Positions 53,847-63,763 are shown, numbered from the stretch's first letter. The stretch: DNA of 64,000 nt from Baaleninema simplex PCC 7105 (GCF_000332355.1 NZ_KB235958.1:3496191-3560190), one strand, 5' to 3'. Notes: generated from the sequence alone by a model not told the origin. Made by a program: numbers and translations.

Positions 53847-54701
53847 GTGTCTGTCGAACAAAAAACTATTACTGTCGGTTCCTGGGAATGGTTTTACCGT
53901 GAAGCCAATCCCGTGAACCCACCACAAGTTCCGACTGTGGTATTTCTCCACGGTATCCCCTCTCTCGGCTACAGCTGGAGTGCGCTGATGCCGGACTTGG
54001 CCAGTCAGGGGCTTCGCAGTATCGCCCCGGATTGGTTGGGATTCGGACGGTCTAGCAAACCGGAACGGCGAGAGTTTCCCTACACCCCCGATAGCTTTGT
54101 GGCGGCGTTGGACGATTTTCTCAATACCTTGGAACTCGATCGCGTGTCGTTGGTGGTTCAAGGGTTTTTGGGGTCGGTGGGACTGCAATATGCCTTGAGA
54201 CACGGCGATCGCATCGATCGCGTGGCCGTTCTCAACGCCCCCCTGTCTCCCGATGCCAAACTCCCCTGGATGCTGAAACAGATGAGTTTGCCCTTCATCG
54301 GCGACATGATGACCCAAGACCCCCTGTTGGTCGATCGCACCTTAGAAAAAGGCAGCGGTTTCGTCATCCCCGACAAAGACCTCGATGTTTACCGCCGTCC
54401 TTGGCTGAAAAGTTCTGATTCTGGGCGAGCCTTACTCTACACCCTCAAAAACTTGCAACTCGATCGAGCCACCGCTGAAATTGACAGCGGTTTCCGCCAG
54501 TGGACGAAACCTGCCCTCGTGGTTTGGGGCGTTCTCGATCCCTGGCTCTCCGTCGAACCCGCCAAAACCTTCGCCGACAATTTGGAGAACGGGAAATTTA
54601 TCAGCCTCGAAGAAGCCGCCCACTATCCCCAGGAACATTGGTCGCAAGACGTGGGGAAAGCTTTGATACCATTTTTGCGCCGCCGTTCGACGGACAGTTA
54701 G
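53847..54701 (+). CDS. Alpha/beta-hydrolase-fold protein lacking the usual nucleophile
   Basis: This is a 284-residue protein of the haloalkane-dehalogenase-like branch of alpha/beta hydrolases. It has VVFLHGIPSLGYSWSALMPDL, APDWLGFGRSSKP, a late acidic segment VWGVLDPWLSVEP and a His in EEAAHYPQEHW. At the nucleophile elbow, where relatives have 'VVQDWGG', it reads VVQGFLGSVGLQYAL, so the catalytic Asp or Ser is Gly. It therefore may not be a classical hydrolase. It starts with GTG at 53847 and is followed after 24 bases by a YciI gene. Confidence 0.75.
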   Translation: MSVEQKTITVGSWEWFYREANPVNPPQVPTVVFLHGIPSLGYSWSALMPDLASQGLRSIAPDWLGFGRSSKPERREFPYTPDSFVAALDDFLNTLELDRVSLVVQGFLGSVGLQYALRHGDRIDRVAVLNAPLSPDAKLPWMLKQMSLPFIGDMMTQDPLLVDRTLEKGSGFVIPDKDLDVYRRPWLKSSDSGRALLYTLKNLQLDRATAEIDSGFRQWTKPALVVWGVLDPWLSVEPAKTFADNLENGKFISLEEAAHYPQEHWSQDVGKALIPFLRRRSTDS

Positions 54702-54725
54702 AAACCACTCGCAAAGGATTCGATC

Positions 54726-54995
54726 GTGACGAAATATGTAATGTGGGGCAGCTACTGCGAAGATGCTCTAGAACGCCGAAAACCCTACCGCCAAGCCCAC
54801 CTCGACGGTCTCAGCCAACAGAAGGAATCGGGGGTTCTGGTGACGTTGGGGCCGACGAAAGACAATACGAAAGTGTTCGGGATTTACGACGCCGAAGACG
54901 AAGCCACCGTTCGCCAACTGGTGGAAAACGACCCCTACTGGAAAAACGGCATTTGGACGGAATATCAAGTCAAGGAGTGGATTCAAGCGTTTTGA
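54726..54995 (+). CDS. YciI-family protein
   Basis: This 89-residue protein, starting at GTG 54726, resembles the YciI family: KYVMWGSYCEDALERRKPYRQAHL, LVTLGPTKDNTKVFGIYDAEDEATV and LVENDPYWKNGIWTEYQVKEW. The family is ferredoxin-like and dimeric; some members bind a small ligand, but no enzyme activity is general. It follows the hydrolase-fold gene closely and is probably co-transcribed. Confidence 0.88.
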   Translation: MTKYVMWGSYCEDALERRKPYRQAHLDGLSQQKESGVLVTLGPTKDNTKVFGIYDAEDEATVRQLVENDPYWKNGIWTEYQVKEWIQAF

Positions 54996-55225
54996 CAAAT
55001 GCCGTCACTCTACAAAATATTAAATTTCTGTAAACCGATCCCCATCTTAGAGTAGGATCGGAAAACACGGAAAGTTCGCCTGTATTCTTCGACGGTCAAG
55101 GGGTTGTTCGATCGCTTTCCCCCGCGATCGAACGCGCCAACCTTCTCAGACTCGGCGATTTTTTTTAAACAAATCTATAATTTAGTTAAGAACCGTTTCA
55201 AACTGTTGTTATTTTCGCGGATGTC

Positions 55226-55813
55226 ATGTATAGCCGCTTTTTTGCGTCGTTACCTGTTGAAATTCCCGTTCCCGAGCAGCCCGTTCCCATCCAACATTAC
55301 CTGCGCCAGCCTCAGCGGTTAGTCAGCGCCCTCGTCGATCCCTCTCGCACTGAAAAATTAAGTCCCGACTGTTTTCGGTTGAAAATGCGTCCGCTGAACT
55401 TTCTGATGCTGAGCGTACAGCCGACAGTGGACATGAAAGTCTGGGCTGAAGCGAACGGAACCGTACATCTGCGATCGCGCCGTTGTGAAATTCGCGGTGT
55501 CGAATACATCAACCAACGATTTTCTCTGGACTTGGTGGGACACCTCGAACCGCGCACCGAAAACGGTAAAACCACTCTTTACGGCCGGGCGAACCTAGAA
55601 GTGAAAGTGGAAATGCCGCCGCCGTTGTGGTTCACGCCCCAACCGATTATCGACGCCACGGGAAACACCCTCCTCACCAGCGTCCTGCATACCATCAAAC
55701 AGCGTCTGACGCGTCATTTAATTGCCGATTACCGTTCCTGGGCCGGACAAGAACGGCAGCAGCAACGTCAAAACACGACCCTACAACTGTCTCCCAACGC
55801 ACAAAGCAGCTAG
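55226..55813 (+). CDS. DUF1997 domain-containing protein
   Basis: This 195-residue protein resembles DUF1997, a family of cyanobacteria and plastids. It has the segments FRLKMRPLNFLMLSVQPTVDMKVW, VHLRSRRCEIRGVEYINQRFSLDL and EVKVEMPPPLWFTPQPIIDATGN, with a Gln-rich tail (GQERQQQRQNT). No function is established. The ATG at 55226 overlaps no other gene. Confidence 0.85.
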   Translation: MYSRFFASLPVEIPVPEQPVPIQHYLRQPQRLVSALVDPSRTEKLSPDCFRLKMRPLNFLMLSVQPTVDMKVWAEANGTVHLRSRRCEIRGVEYINQRFSLDLVGHLEPRTENGKTTLYGRANLEVKVEMPPPLWFTPQPIIDATGNTLLTSVLHTIKQRLTRHLIADYRSWAGQERQQQRQNTTLQLSPNAQSS

Positions 55814-55857
55814 ACCGCCCGGTAAAACGTTAACGTGGTACGAAGTTGGATTCAGAA

Positions 55858-57195
55858 ATGTTACCGCGATCTACACCCGCTGTGACCGACCGAGCCGAGG
55901 GACGAAAGGACTCCGTCCCGCTTGCGCGAACGCACCGCCAACGACCCCGTCAACGGTGGCTGCGATCGAGCCTCGCTCTCAGTCTCTGCGTCCTCACCGC
56001 TTGCCAGCAATCTCCGAAGACTCGTCCGCCCGAGGGCATCACCCGAAACAGAATTTATCTCGGGTCAGTTCTCGCCCTTCAAGGACAAGAAGAGGCTCTG
56101 GGAAGTCACATGAAAGCCGGACTCGAAGCGGCCTTCGAGGGAGAACGAGTCAAACAACGACAGGTTCGTCTCGACTTTGAAAACGACTTTTACGAACCGC
56201 CCACTGCCAAACTGGCGACCCAAAAGTTAATCGATCGCGGTGTTTTCCTCACGATCGGGAACGTGGGAACCCCCACCGCCGAAGTCACCCTGCCCTTACT
56301 GGCAGATGCAGGCGTTCCAGCGGTCGGGTTCTTCACCGGGGCGGGTTTGCTGCGTCAAAACAACGATCGCCCCATCGTCAACTACCGCTCCAGTTACGCC
56401 CAAGAACTCGAGGTAACGATCGACATTGCCTTGAATGCCGGACTGACCCCGGAGGACATTTGCGTCTACGTTCAAAACGATAGTTACGGCATGGCAGGAT
56501 TAGCGGGATTGAAAGCTGCCCTCGATCGCGCTGGGGCATCGCCCGAGTTACTCGAAACCTACGATCGCGTCCTCAACACGACCGGAGACCCCCCACCGCG
56601 CAACAACCTCGGCCCCGTGGGCGTGTATCAGCGCAACACTCCCGAAGTCGCACCGGGTTACAATTCCCTAAAAGCCTGGGAACAAGAGACAGGACAACTT
56701 TGCCAGTTCGTAGTCACGGGGGGTTCCTACAGCAACGTCGCCCGCTTCGTCCAACACGCTCGCGAACGAGGCGAAACCTGGGTCGTGTCTGCCCTTTCCT
56801 TTACCGGTGGCGACGACTACCGCTTCGACCTCGAAGAATACGGCGTCACCGACGGTATCGTGATGACGCAAGTGGTTCCCCTCCTCAACTCGGATTTGCC
56901 CATCGTCCGAGAAGCCCGCAACGCCTTGGGAGACGAATTCGGGTACGTTTCACTCGAAGGCTATATCGTCGGGAAAATGACTCTGAAAATTCTGAACGAC
57001 GTTCCTGGCCAGCTCACCCGAGATAGCTTTATGAAGCAAGTCGCCCAGTCTCGCTTCGACCTCGGCGGCATCGAAATCGACTTTACCGACAACGACAACC
57101 AAGGCTCCGATCTCGTCATTGTCAGTTACTTAACGCCCGATGGGTTTCGCGAACTCGAGACTACAGCATTGAAAGCCATGTTGGGACAGGATTAG
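55858..57195 (+). CDS. ABC-type branched-chain/amide substrate-binding lipoprotein
   Basis: This is a 445-residue secreted protein. A basic start and hydrophobic stretch ending VLTACQQ form a lipobox (Cys lipidation). The rest is a type 1 periplasmic binding fold (Leu/Ile/Val-binding class): RIYLGSVLALQGQEEALGSHM, KLIDRGVFLTIGNVGTPTAEVTLPL, AGVPAVGFFTGAGLLRQ and EGYIVGKMTLKILNDV. No permease or ATPase genes lie nearby. It precedes a protein with another periplasmic-binding domain, so both may serve sensing rather than transport. Confidence 0.82.
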   Translation: MLPRSTPAVTDRAEGRKDSVPLARTHRQRPRQRWLRSSLALSLCVLTACQQSPKTRPPEGITRNRIYLGSVLALQGQEEALGSHMKAGLEAAFEGERVKQRQVRLDFENDFYEPPTAKLATQKLIDRGVFLTIGNVGTPTAEVTLPLLADAGVPAVGFFTGAGLLRQNNDRPIVNYRSSYAQELEVTIDIALNAGLTPEDICVYVQNDSYGMAGLAGLKAALDRAGASPELLETYDRVLNTTGDPPPRNNLGPVGVYQRNTPEVAPGYNSLKAWEQETGQLCQFVVTGGSYSNVARFVQHARERGETWVVSALSFTGGDDYRFDLEEYGVTDGIVMTQVVPLLNSDLPIVREARNALGDEFGYVSLEGYIVGKMTLKILNDVPGQLTRDSFMKQVAQSRFDLGGIEIDFTDNDNQGSDLVIVSYLTPDGFRELETTALKAMLGQD

Positions 57196-57267
57196 GGGTT
57201 CAGTCACCAGTCTCCAGTGAGGAGAAGTCTCAGGTAGAAGTTTCTTCCTTATCACCCTTGCCTCTCC

Positions 57268-57295
57268 CCTCTTGCCTCTTGCCTCTTGCCTCTTC
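57268..57295. repeat. Heptamer tandem repeat
   Basis: CCTCTTG repeated four times (the last unit with a final C). The in-frame start upstream of the next gene reads through it, so the ATG at 57311 is preferred. Confidence 0.85.
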
Positions 57296-57310
57296 ACTGT
57301 AAAGATCGCC

Positions 57311-59425
57311 ATGTCCGATCGCACGCACGATAACGATATTCCACGCGCGATGCAACCTTCGGAGGAAACGCCTTCTGTTGCTCGGGACGAGGGGGGAAAT
57401 GTAGAAGTTTCTAACGCCACACTTCCCCCTTCAGACTCTAAAAACAATTCCCAAGAAGATCCGATCCTCAAACCCCTTTCAATTCTCGATGCGAAAGTTG
57501 CCGATTTCGTCCGTTGGCTCGAAAACATCTCCCTCGTCAAACTCGCCGCCACCTTAAGCGAAGCCGCTTTGCTGTTTGCTCTGGTGTCTTACCTCGTCGG
57601 TATTCCCTACCGACGACAACAAACCATCAACAACGTCCGCAAAGTCATCTTCGACCGCACCGGTCAGGAACACAGCCAAGGGCGTATCGAAGCCTTACAA
57701 ACTCTGAACGAACTCTGTGTCGGCAATCCTGGCATCGAAGCGAAAAACGCCGAATTGTCGGGTATCGATCTAACCAACTGCTATCCCTTGGGGTATCAAC
57801 TCAACTGGGCGTTTAGAATGCAGATTTTTCAGCAATCTCGGGGAATGAACTTATCTAACTCGAGCTTGGCCGGGGCAAATTTATCTAAAGCTAACTTACA
57901 AGAAACGAACTTACAGGAAGCGGATTTAAGAGGAGCAAACTTAGCTGGGGCAAACTTAACCGAGGCCGATTTATCGGGAGCGGACTTAACCGAGGCCAAT
58001 TTATCGGGAGCAATTCTCAACGGAGCGAATCTATCTGACGCCATCCTCGATCGCGCTGTTCTCAACGGCGCACAACTCCAACGGGCTAAATTTTCCGAAG
58101 CCAGCTTTGTGGAAGCCAAAGCACTCTGGGCGAACTTTCAAGGTGCCGATCTCTACCGCATCAACGGGCGATCGGCTAATTTCAACCGAGCCAACTTCGA
58201 CGAGGCGGAACTGTACAAAGCAGACTTGAGCGGCAGTTCTCTCAAATTCGCCAGTTTGAAGGGAAGAACTAGTTTGCGAGAGACGAACCTACAAAACGCC
58301 GACTTGTGGGGGGCGAGGTTTCACGCCGCTTCTCAAGCCAAACGGGCTAACAACTGGCAAACAGCAACGCTCAAACCCAACTGGGAAAACCAAATCGCGG
58401 TCGATCGCCTGCCTCGCCTGCGCGCTAGTTTAATTAAACCTCAATCCGATACGAGTATTTTTCAAGCTTACGAACTCGGGATGCGACGGGCGGCGAACCG
58501 TCGCCTAGAGGTTTGGGGCGTCTCTTCCGCCTCGGGCGTCGAAAGCGAAGCCGAGACGATTCGCCGCCTCATTGACGAGGGAACGGACGCCATCGTTCTG
58601 GTTCCCGAAGACCCCGTCGTTTCCCTCGAGGCGATACGGGAAGCCTACGAAGCGGGCATCGTGGTGATTACTGTGGATTTTTGTTTCGACGAGGAGACGG
58701 CTCAAAACTACGTGTTTGCCTGTTACAACACTAACAGTGTCCGCATGGGTTACGATTCGGGGGAGTATCTGGTGCGGTGGGCCCGGAGAAACCGAGGCGA
58801 TCGCTCCGAAGAACCGTTGAAAATCGGCCTCGTCGATGCCGCAGCTTACGATCGCTATTATCCCAACCTCGAAGGCTTTCTCGCCGCCATGGAACAGTCG
58901 GGGATCGAGTGGGAAGAAGTGGCGGCGACGGGGGCTATTTTACCCTCCGAGGTGGGTCTCGTCGAGGAAATGCTGCGCCAACATCCCGAAATCGAGATTC
59001 TCTGGGGTGGCTCGAACGCTGCGACGCAACTGGCGTTAACGGCGGTGGAAAATCTCGGGTTGAGCGATCGCGTGGCGGTGTTTGGCATTTTCGACTTGTC
59101 CCGAGACAACGCTCAACGACTGCTCGATCCCACCGATCCCCTGCAATCGATTATCGACCAATCCGGCGTCTTCATCGGCTATAACGCCGTCAAAACGGCC
59201 GAAGCGGTGTTGCGCGGCGAACGGTCGGAATACGAGTTTTTCCCTGTGGAACACCGTCTGCTGACGCAATCCGATCGCGATGCGGTGCGCGAACTCCTCG
59301 ACGAAGCCAACAACATTCATTCGTCGAACCGAATTCAACGTCAACTGCGCGATCGCAACAGTTCTCGAATTCAGGAGTCGCTGTCGGATACCGAGGAACG
59401 TTGGGCTGAGATAGAAGAGCGTTGA
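57311..59425 (+). CDS. Membrane-anchored fusion of pentapeptide repeats and a sugar-type periplasmic-binding domain
   Basis: This is a 704-residue protein. A disordered polar start (1-55) is followed by a membrane helix (about 78-98) and a short linker (99-145). A run of pentapeptide repeats (about 145-340, LSGADLTEANLSGAILNGA-type) comes next, then a type 1 periplasmic-binding domain of the ribose/TorT class (about 370-690). Support for the last part: GMRRAANRRLEVWGV, IRRLIDEGTDAIVLVPEDP, AGIVVITVDFCFDEE and GVFIGYNAVKTAEAVLRG. Both parts lie on the same side of the membrane. The domain combination is unusual; the ligand and role are unknown. Confidence 0.8.
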   Translation: MSDRTHDNDIPRAMQPSEETPSVARDEGGNVEVSNATLPPSDSKNNSQEDPILKPLSILDAKVADFVRWLENISLVKLAATLSEAALLFALVSYLVGIPYRRQQTINNVRKVIFDRTGQEHSQGRIEALQTLNELCVGNPGIEAKNAELSGIDLTNCYPLGYQLNWAFRMQIFQQSRGMNLSNSSLAGANLSKANLQETNLQEADLRGANLAGANLTEADLSGADLTEANLSGAILNGANLSDAILDRAVLNGAQLQRAKFSEASFVEAKALWANFQGADLYRINGRSANFNRANFDEAELYKADLSGSSLKFASLKGRTSLRETNLQNADLWGARFHAASQAKRANNWQTATLKPNWENQIAVDRLPRLRASLIKPQSDTSIFQAYELGMRRAANRRLEVWGVSSASGVESEAETIRRLIDEGTDAIVLVPEDPVVSLEAIREAYEAGIVVITVDFCFDEETAQNYVFACYNTNSVRMGYDSGEYLVRWARRNRGDRSEEPLKIGLVDAAAYDRYYPNLEGFLAAMEQSGIEWEEVAATGAILPSEVGLVEEMLRQHPEIEILWGGSNAATQLALTAVENLGLSDRVAVFGIFDLSRDNAQRLLDPTDPLQSIIDQSGVFIGYNAVKTAEAVLRGERSEYEFFPVEHRLLTQSDRDAVRELLDEANNIHSSNRIQRQLRDRNSSRIQESLSDTEERWAEIEER

Positions 59426-59554
59426 ATCGCGGTGGCTCTCGACCCAAAGTTTGACGGACGGTCGAACCATTTGAGGGAATTTTCCCTTTGAGACAGGCTG
59501 ACAAAATTGCGAAATAATAGATCGCAAACTCTTGTAAGGTGAAAGTAAATCGTG

Positions 59555-60802
59555 ATGACAGCAACCGACTGGGTGGCGATCGCCGTTTGGGGGATGAGTT
59601 CGATCGTCTGGGTGGAAATCGTGCGAGACTGCAACCACGCTCTCGCCCACGTCTGGCAACCGCTCGGACGATTGCACAACTGGCATCATCGGGTGTTTCG
59701 TCCCGATTTAACGCCGGTCAGCGAGACGATTTACCGTCAGGCGCAGTGGCGCAACGACCTCCCCGAATCGTTGGTGATGTTGACCGCCAGCGGGTTGTTT
59801 GGCGTGCTGGCGTTCGTGGTGTCTCCAAACGTTTTTTGGGCGGCGTTGGCGGGAACGCTGTATTCGCTTTCGTTTCTGTTTGGGGCGATCGCTCGGGGGA
59901 TGGGTTGGCAATGGGCTCACGAACTGACGGATTTAACGCACCTTCCCGGGCCGTTTCAGTCGCCGCCGTCGCAGTTGTTCGTCAACCGTCCCTATCATTG
60001 GCGACATCATTTCGATAACCAAGATGCTTATTTTTCAGGAGCGTTAACGTTGGTCGATCGCGCGTTGGGAACGGCACTGTCGTTAAAAGGTAAAACCGTT
60101 GCCGTCACGGGGGCGTCGGGAACGCTCGGAACGGGGTTGTTGAAACACTTGCATCTGGCGGGGGCGAAAGTCGTCGCGCTCACGTCGAGCGATCGCCCGT
60201 TGACGTTAGACCTCAATGATGAGACGCTTAGCATAAAAACGGTAAAATGGCAAGTCGGACGAGAAACAGAACTAGCCGAACTGTTTGAAAAAATCGATAT
60301 TTTAATTCTGAACCACGGTATCAATGTCGGAGGGGAACGAACCCCCGAGGCGATCGAGCGATCGTTTGAAATCAACACCTTTTCGAGTTGGCGGTTGATG
60401 GAACAGTTCCTCACTACGGTACGCACTAACCGCGATATGGTTTGTAAAGAAGTTTGGGTGAACACGTCTGAAGCGGAAGTCAGCCCTGCTTTCAGTCCTC
60501 TTTACGAACTCAGCAAGCGCACGTTAGGGGATTTGGTAACGATGCGGCGTTTGGACGCTCCCTGTATCGTTCGCAAGCTGATTTTGGGGCCGTTTAAGAG
60601 CAATCTCAATCCGATCGGTATTATGTCGGGCGATCGCGTCGCCAAGCAAATTGTGAAACAGGCCAAACGAGACACTCGCAATATCATTGTTACGATTAAC
60701 CCGATAACGGGTATTGCTTTTCCAATTAAAGAGTTTTTCGTATCTTGGTATTTTCGCCTGTTCAGTCACGAGCGCAAAACCCCGGAATCCCAAGAGTCTT
60801 AA
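59555..60802 (+). CDS. Bifunctional sterol desaturase / short-chain dehydrogenase-like protein
   Basis: This is a 415-residue membrane protein. The N-terminal half has the His-cluster of fatty-acid hydroxylase/sterol desaturases: DCNHALAHVW, LHNWHHRVF, WQWAHELTDLTHLPG and YHWRHHFDNQDAYFSG, with several membrane helices. The C-terminal half (about 190-400) is a Rossmann domain (TVAVTGASGTLGTGLLKHLHLAG; ILILNHGINVGGE; and a YELSKR pair as the SDR Tyr/Lys). This fusion is known in cyanobacteria as a bifunctional sterol desaturase/SDR family; the substrate is unknown. A GTG one codon before the ATG is an alternative. Confidence 0.85.
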   Translation: MTATDWVAIAVWGMSSIVWVEIVRDCNHALAHVWQPLGRLHNWHHRVFRPDLTPVSETIYRQAQWRNDLPESLVMLTASGLFGVLAFVVSPNVFWAALAGTLYSLSFLFGAIARGMGWQWAHELTDLTHLPGPFQSPPSQLFVNRPYHWRHHFDNQDAYFSGALTLVDRALGTALSLKGKTVAVTGASGTLGTGLLKHLHLAGAKVVALTSSDRPLTLDLNDETLSIKTVKWQVGRETELAELFEKIDILILNHGINVGGERTPEAIERSFEINTFSSWRLMEQFLTTVRTNRDMVCKEVWVNTSEAEVSPAFSPLYELSKRTLGDLVTMRRLDAPCIVRKLILGPFKSNLNPIGIMSGDRVAKQIVKQAKRDTRNIIVTINPITGIAFPIKEFFVSWYFRLFSHERKTPESQES

Positions 60803-61086
60803 AAGAGTGAAAGTGAAGTAGAGTCGTTTTCGTCAACGGCTCTACTTTAAATCGCTCGAACAAAAAAATAGATTTGTTGGGATTTCAGGAAGGCGATCGC
60901 CAAAAGCGCGAAACGATTCCCTCCAATTTCGTGCTTTCTCTACTGACAACACTGCAAAATGTTGCCGAGACTCGGCCGGATATCGATAAAAGACTTCCTG
61001 TTCTCTATGACGTTATTGTGTAGTGCTATCTACATCACGAGATCGCACCGGCTGCATACAATTAAGGTAACGCCAGATCGATAGCC

Positions 61087-61653
61087 ATGACCCGAGCGAT
61101 CGCTTCACCGCTAAGTCTCGCAGAATTCCTAGAACGACCGGAAACCAAACCCCCGCAGGAATACGTTAACGGATCGATCTTCACGAAACCGATGCCCCAA
61201 GGTCGCCACAGCCGCATTCAGCAAAAACTCGTTGTGGCGATCGATGCTGTGACCGAACCGGAGGAAATCGCGCTGGCGTTACTGAACTTGCGATGTACGT
61301 TTGGCGATCGCTCGATCGTTCCCGATATCGCGGTGTTTCGCTGGGAACGCATTCCCCTCCTCGAAACGGGCGACATTGCCGATCGCTTTGAAGCTGCACC
61401 GGACTGGGCGATCGAAATCCTCAGTCCCGATCGGTCTTCAACGCGGGTTGTCAGTAATATTCTGCACTGTCTGAAGTATGGTGCAGACATGGGTTGGCTC
61501 ATCGATCCCAGCGAACGACTCGTGCAAGTATGCGATCGCGATCGACGTTTGGTTTCCTTGGAACGAGAGAGCGATCGACTTCCCACTCCCGAATTTGCGG
61601 CGGAGTTAGCGTTAACCGTCGGACAAATATTTGGCTGGTTGCGACTTCGATAG
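61087..61653 (+). CDS. Uma2-family (DUF820) putative endonuclease
   Basis: This 188-residue protein is the paralogue of the gene at 45725 (LAEFLERPETKPPQEYVNG; FTKPMPQGRHSRIQQKLV; RSIVPDIAVF; APDWAIEILSPDRSS). Acidic residues of the predicted nuclease core are conserved. It is followed directly by the left end of the IS1634-type element at 61747. Confidence 0.88.
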   Translation: MTRAIASPLSLAEFLERPETKPPQEYVNGSIFTKPMPQGRHSRIQQKLVVAIDAVTEPEEIALALLNLRCTFGDRSIVPDIAVFRWERIPLLETGDIADRFEAAPDWAIEILSPDRSSTRVVSNILHCLKYGADMGWLIDPSERLVQVCDRDRRLVSLERESDRLPTPEFAAELALTVGQIFGWLRLR

Positions 61654-61746
61654 GGGCATGACAGAAATGTAGGGCGTGTTCCGGCGTCGATCGAATCTTT
61701 CCAGTAGAATTGGGGTAAAAGAAGATCGATCTCCACATCTTTTAAG

Positions 61747-63763
61747 CCCACATTCCGCACTTCAACTTGTAGTACGCCAAGTAGCACGAGAAGGGGATGA
61801 AATTAGTCGGGAGTTGGTTAGGGATTAAGACCGAGAAAAAAGAAAAATTCGGGTAAAAATGACATCTTAGAGAAAAATCGGTTGAGGAATGGGCAAGTTA
61901 AACTGTTCCCACCCAAAAAAACGGCTCAAAATTGGTTTGGGGAATCCCCCCCCCATCAGGGAGATTAGATGTAATTTTAACGAGCATTAATCGAGTCTAT
62001 CTTCAAGTTAGAAGATAATAAGCCTGACAAGATTTTGGGAAAAATTCAAGTAAATGTAGGCGCTCAGAGGTTAAATTAGAAATTTTTTTAACTCCCTGAG
62101 TTCGGAAGACATGAATCCCTTGAAAACATTGAAATATCCATCGGAGAGTTGGTCGATCGGTTAGACGACCTAACTGATTTTTGACCGTCCAGTTTTTAGC
62201 CGCTTCAAAGTTTTCCGAATTTGTCGTTGTCCCAGAGTGTAAACCAATAAGCATAAGCCCATAATGAATCCCAAAGCTTCAATCCGGTGAGGAGATTTAA
62301 GAAAAACGCTATCCGTTAAAAATAGCGGGTCTTTCAGAAAGCCAAAACCTCGTTCGACTGACTGTTGCTCTTTGTAGTTCGAGAGCATTGAATCAGCGGT
62401 TAATTCTTCTGAGTTTAAAACATTCGTCGCCAAGATAAATCGTCCGGCACTTCGTTTTTTATCTCGACTGAAGCTTCATCAATTGTGACGTTCGCTTTGA
62501 CTTGATAGACCCCAGAATTTTCCGTAATTTCTAAATCGGTAATTTGGTGATACTTCGACTTTCTTAAAAGGCGAAATGCTGCTTTTTCGGCATCAGCGGC
62601 ACAAGCAAATTCTCGAACACTTAACTCTCGGAGTTTCTTTTGGGCGGACTCACCATCTTTCTGGATTTTTTTCTCTAATTTTTTTAAATCTGATTCTTTC
62701 CTTTTTTGACTTTCGACTAATAACCATCTTTGCTCAACATCGGCATAGTTTTGTTGAGATTCTTGAAAACGATAACCCGTAAGTTGACTCGTTTTTAACT
62801 CGCTTTCCTCTACCGATTCTACTAAATTCTTCGCTGCTTTTACCGTCACGGGAACTCGACTCAACCATTTAACTTCCTTGGCAATTTGTAGATTTTCCTG
62901 GGTGTAAAAAGCACTATCAGCCACCGTTAAACTTTCAAACTGAAATTGTTTTTTAAACTCAACCATCGATCGACCAAATTGCTTTGAGTCTGAGTCGTTT
63001 CCCGAACCCATCTTCATCCAAAGTGGCACATCGCCATCTCCAGTGCAGATTAAATTCATCAGAAATTGCTTTAAATCCGGGCGATGGTCTCTTGAATATC
63101 CGTAAGTAATTTCAATCGTTCCCGATTCCCCGGAGTTAGGGTAGTCTCCATGAACGTGAAACGAACTTGAGTCGAGATGGTTGGAATTTACCGTTAATTC
63201 ATACTTTTTTACCGTGGCTAAGGCAATGGCCACAAAAATTCGATTGAGTCCAAATCGATAAATTTTATCGAGAACCCTGCCCAGTCGATCGTCATTTAAA
63301 TACTCGGCTTTAATTCCTTCTCCCAGTAGGTTTTCTACCGCCTTACTTTCAAAGAAATTCTTAAAAATATAAAGAGGGGATGACACTAATCCCATGCCAT
63401 TTAAAATCATGGCTTTAACGACGAGACCCGCGCTAACTTTTTCCGTCTTTTTTTCTCCGAGTAAGTCGTTGACGATTTCGACAATTCCGATTTCGTCAAT
63501 GATTCCCGCCACTAACCCCAAGTGGTCTAAATTTTTGACCTCTACCGACATAGTCTCTTCCTTTTTCTGATGGCTACATTTTTTGATGATGACAGAAAAG
63601 CTTGCCGGAAGTCATTCTGCATATCCTACTATTTTTGTCAAGTCAGTTGGCTCTTGAATGTTATTTTCAAGTCAAGGGGTCAGTTGGCTGAGTCGAAATA
63701 CCTAATTCCTTTCCGATTCAATTTATACTACTTATACACTACATTTGAAGTGCGGAATGTGGG
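61747..63763. mobile_element. IS1634-family insertion sequence (degenerate)
   Basis: It is bounded by a perfect 19-bp inverted repeat, CCCACATTCCGCACTTCAA at 61747-61765 and its complement at 63745-63763. It is about 2.0 kb long, with one minus-strand transposase gene that has two frameshifts. No target duplication was recognised. Confidence 0.85.
62003..63551 (-). pseudogene. IS1634-family transposase, frameshifted
   Basis: The first part (63551 to about 62440) encodes the DDE-type transposase core: AMILNGMGLVSSPLYIF, SSSFHVHGDYP, DHRPDLKQFLMNLI, and TVADSAFYTQENLQIA. It ends after VPDDLSWRRMF. The family's continuation (GRFILATNVLNSEEL) is in another frame from about 62441 to 62180 (SNYKEQQSVERGFGFLKDPLFL). 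The end (RPTLRWIFQCFQGIHVF .. FFPKSCQAYYLL) is in a third frame down to 62003. Two frameshifts make the gene non-functional. Confidence 0.88.
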
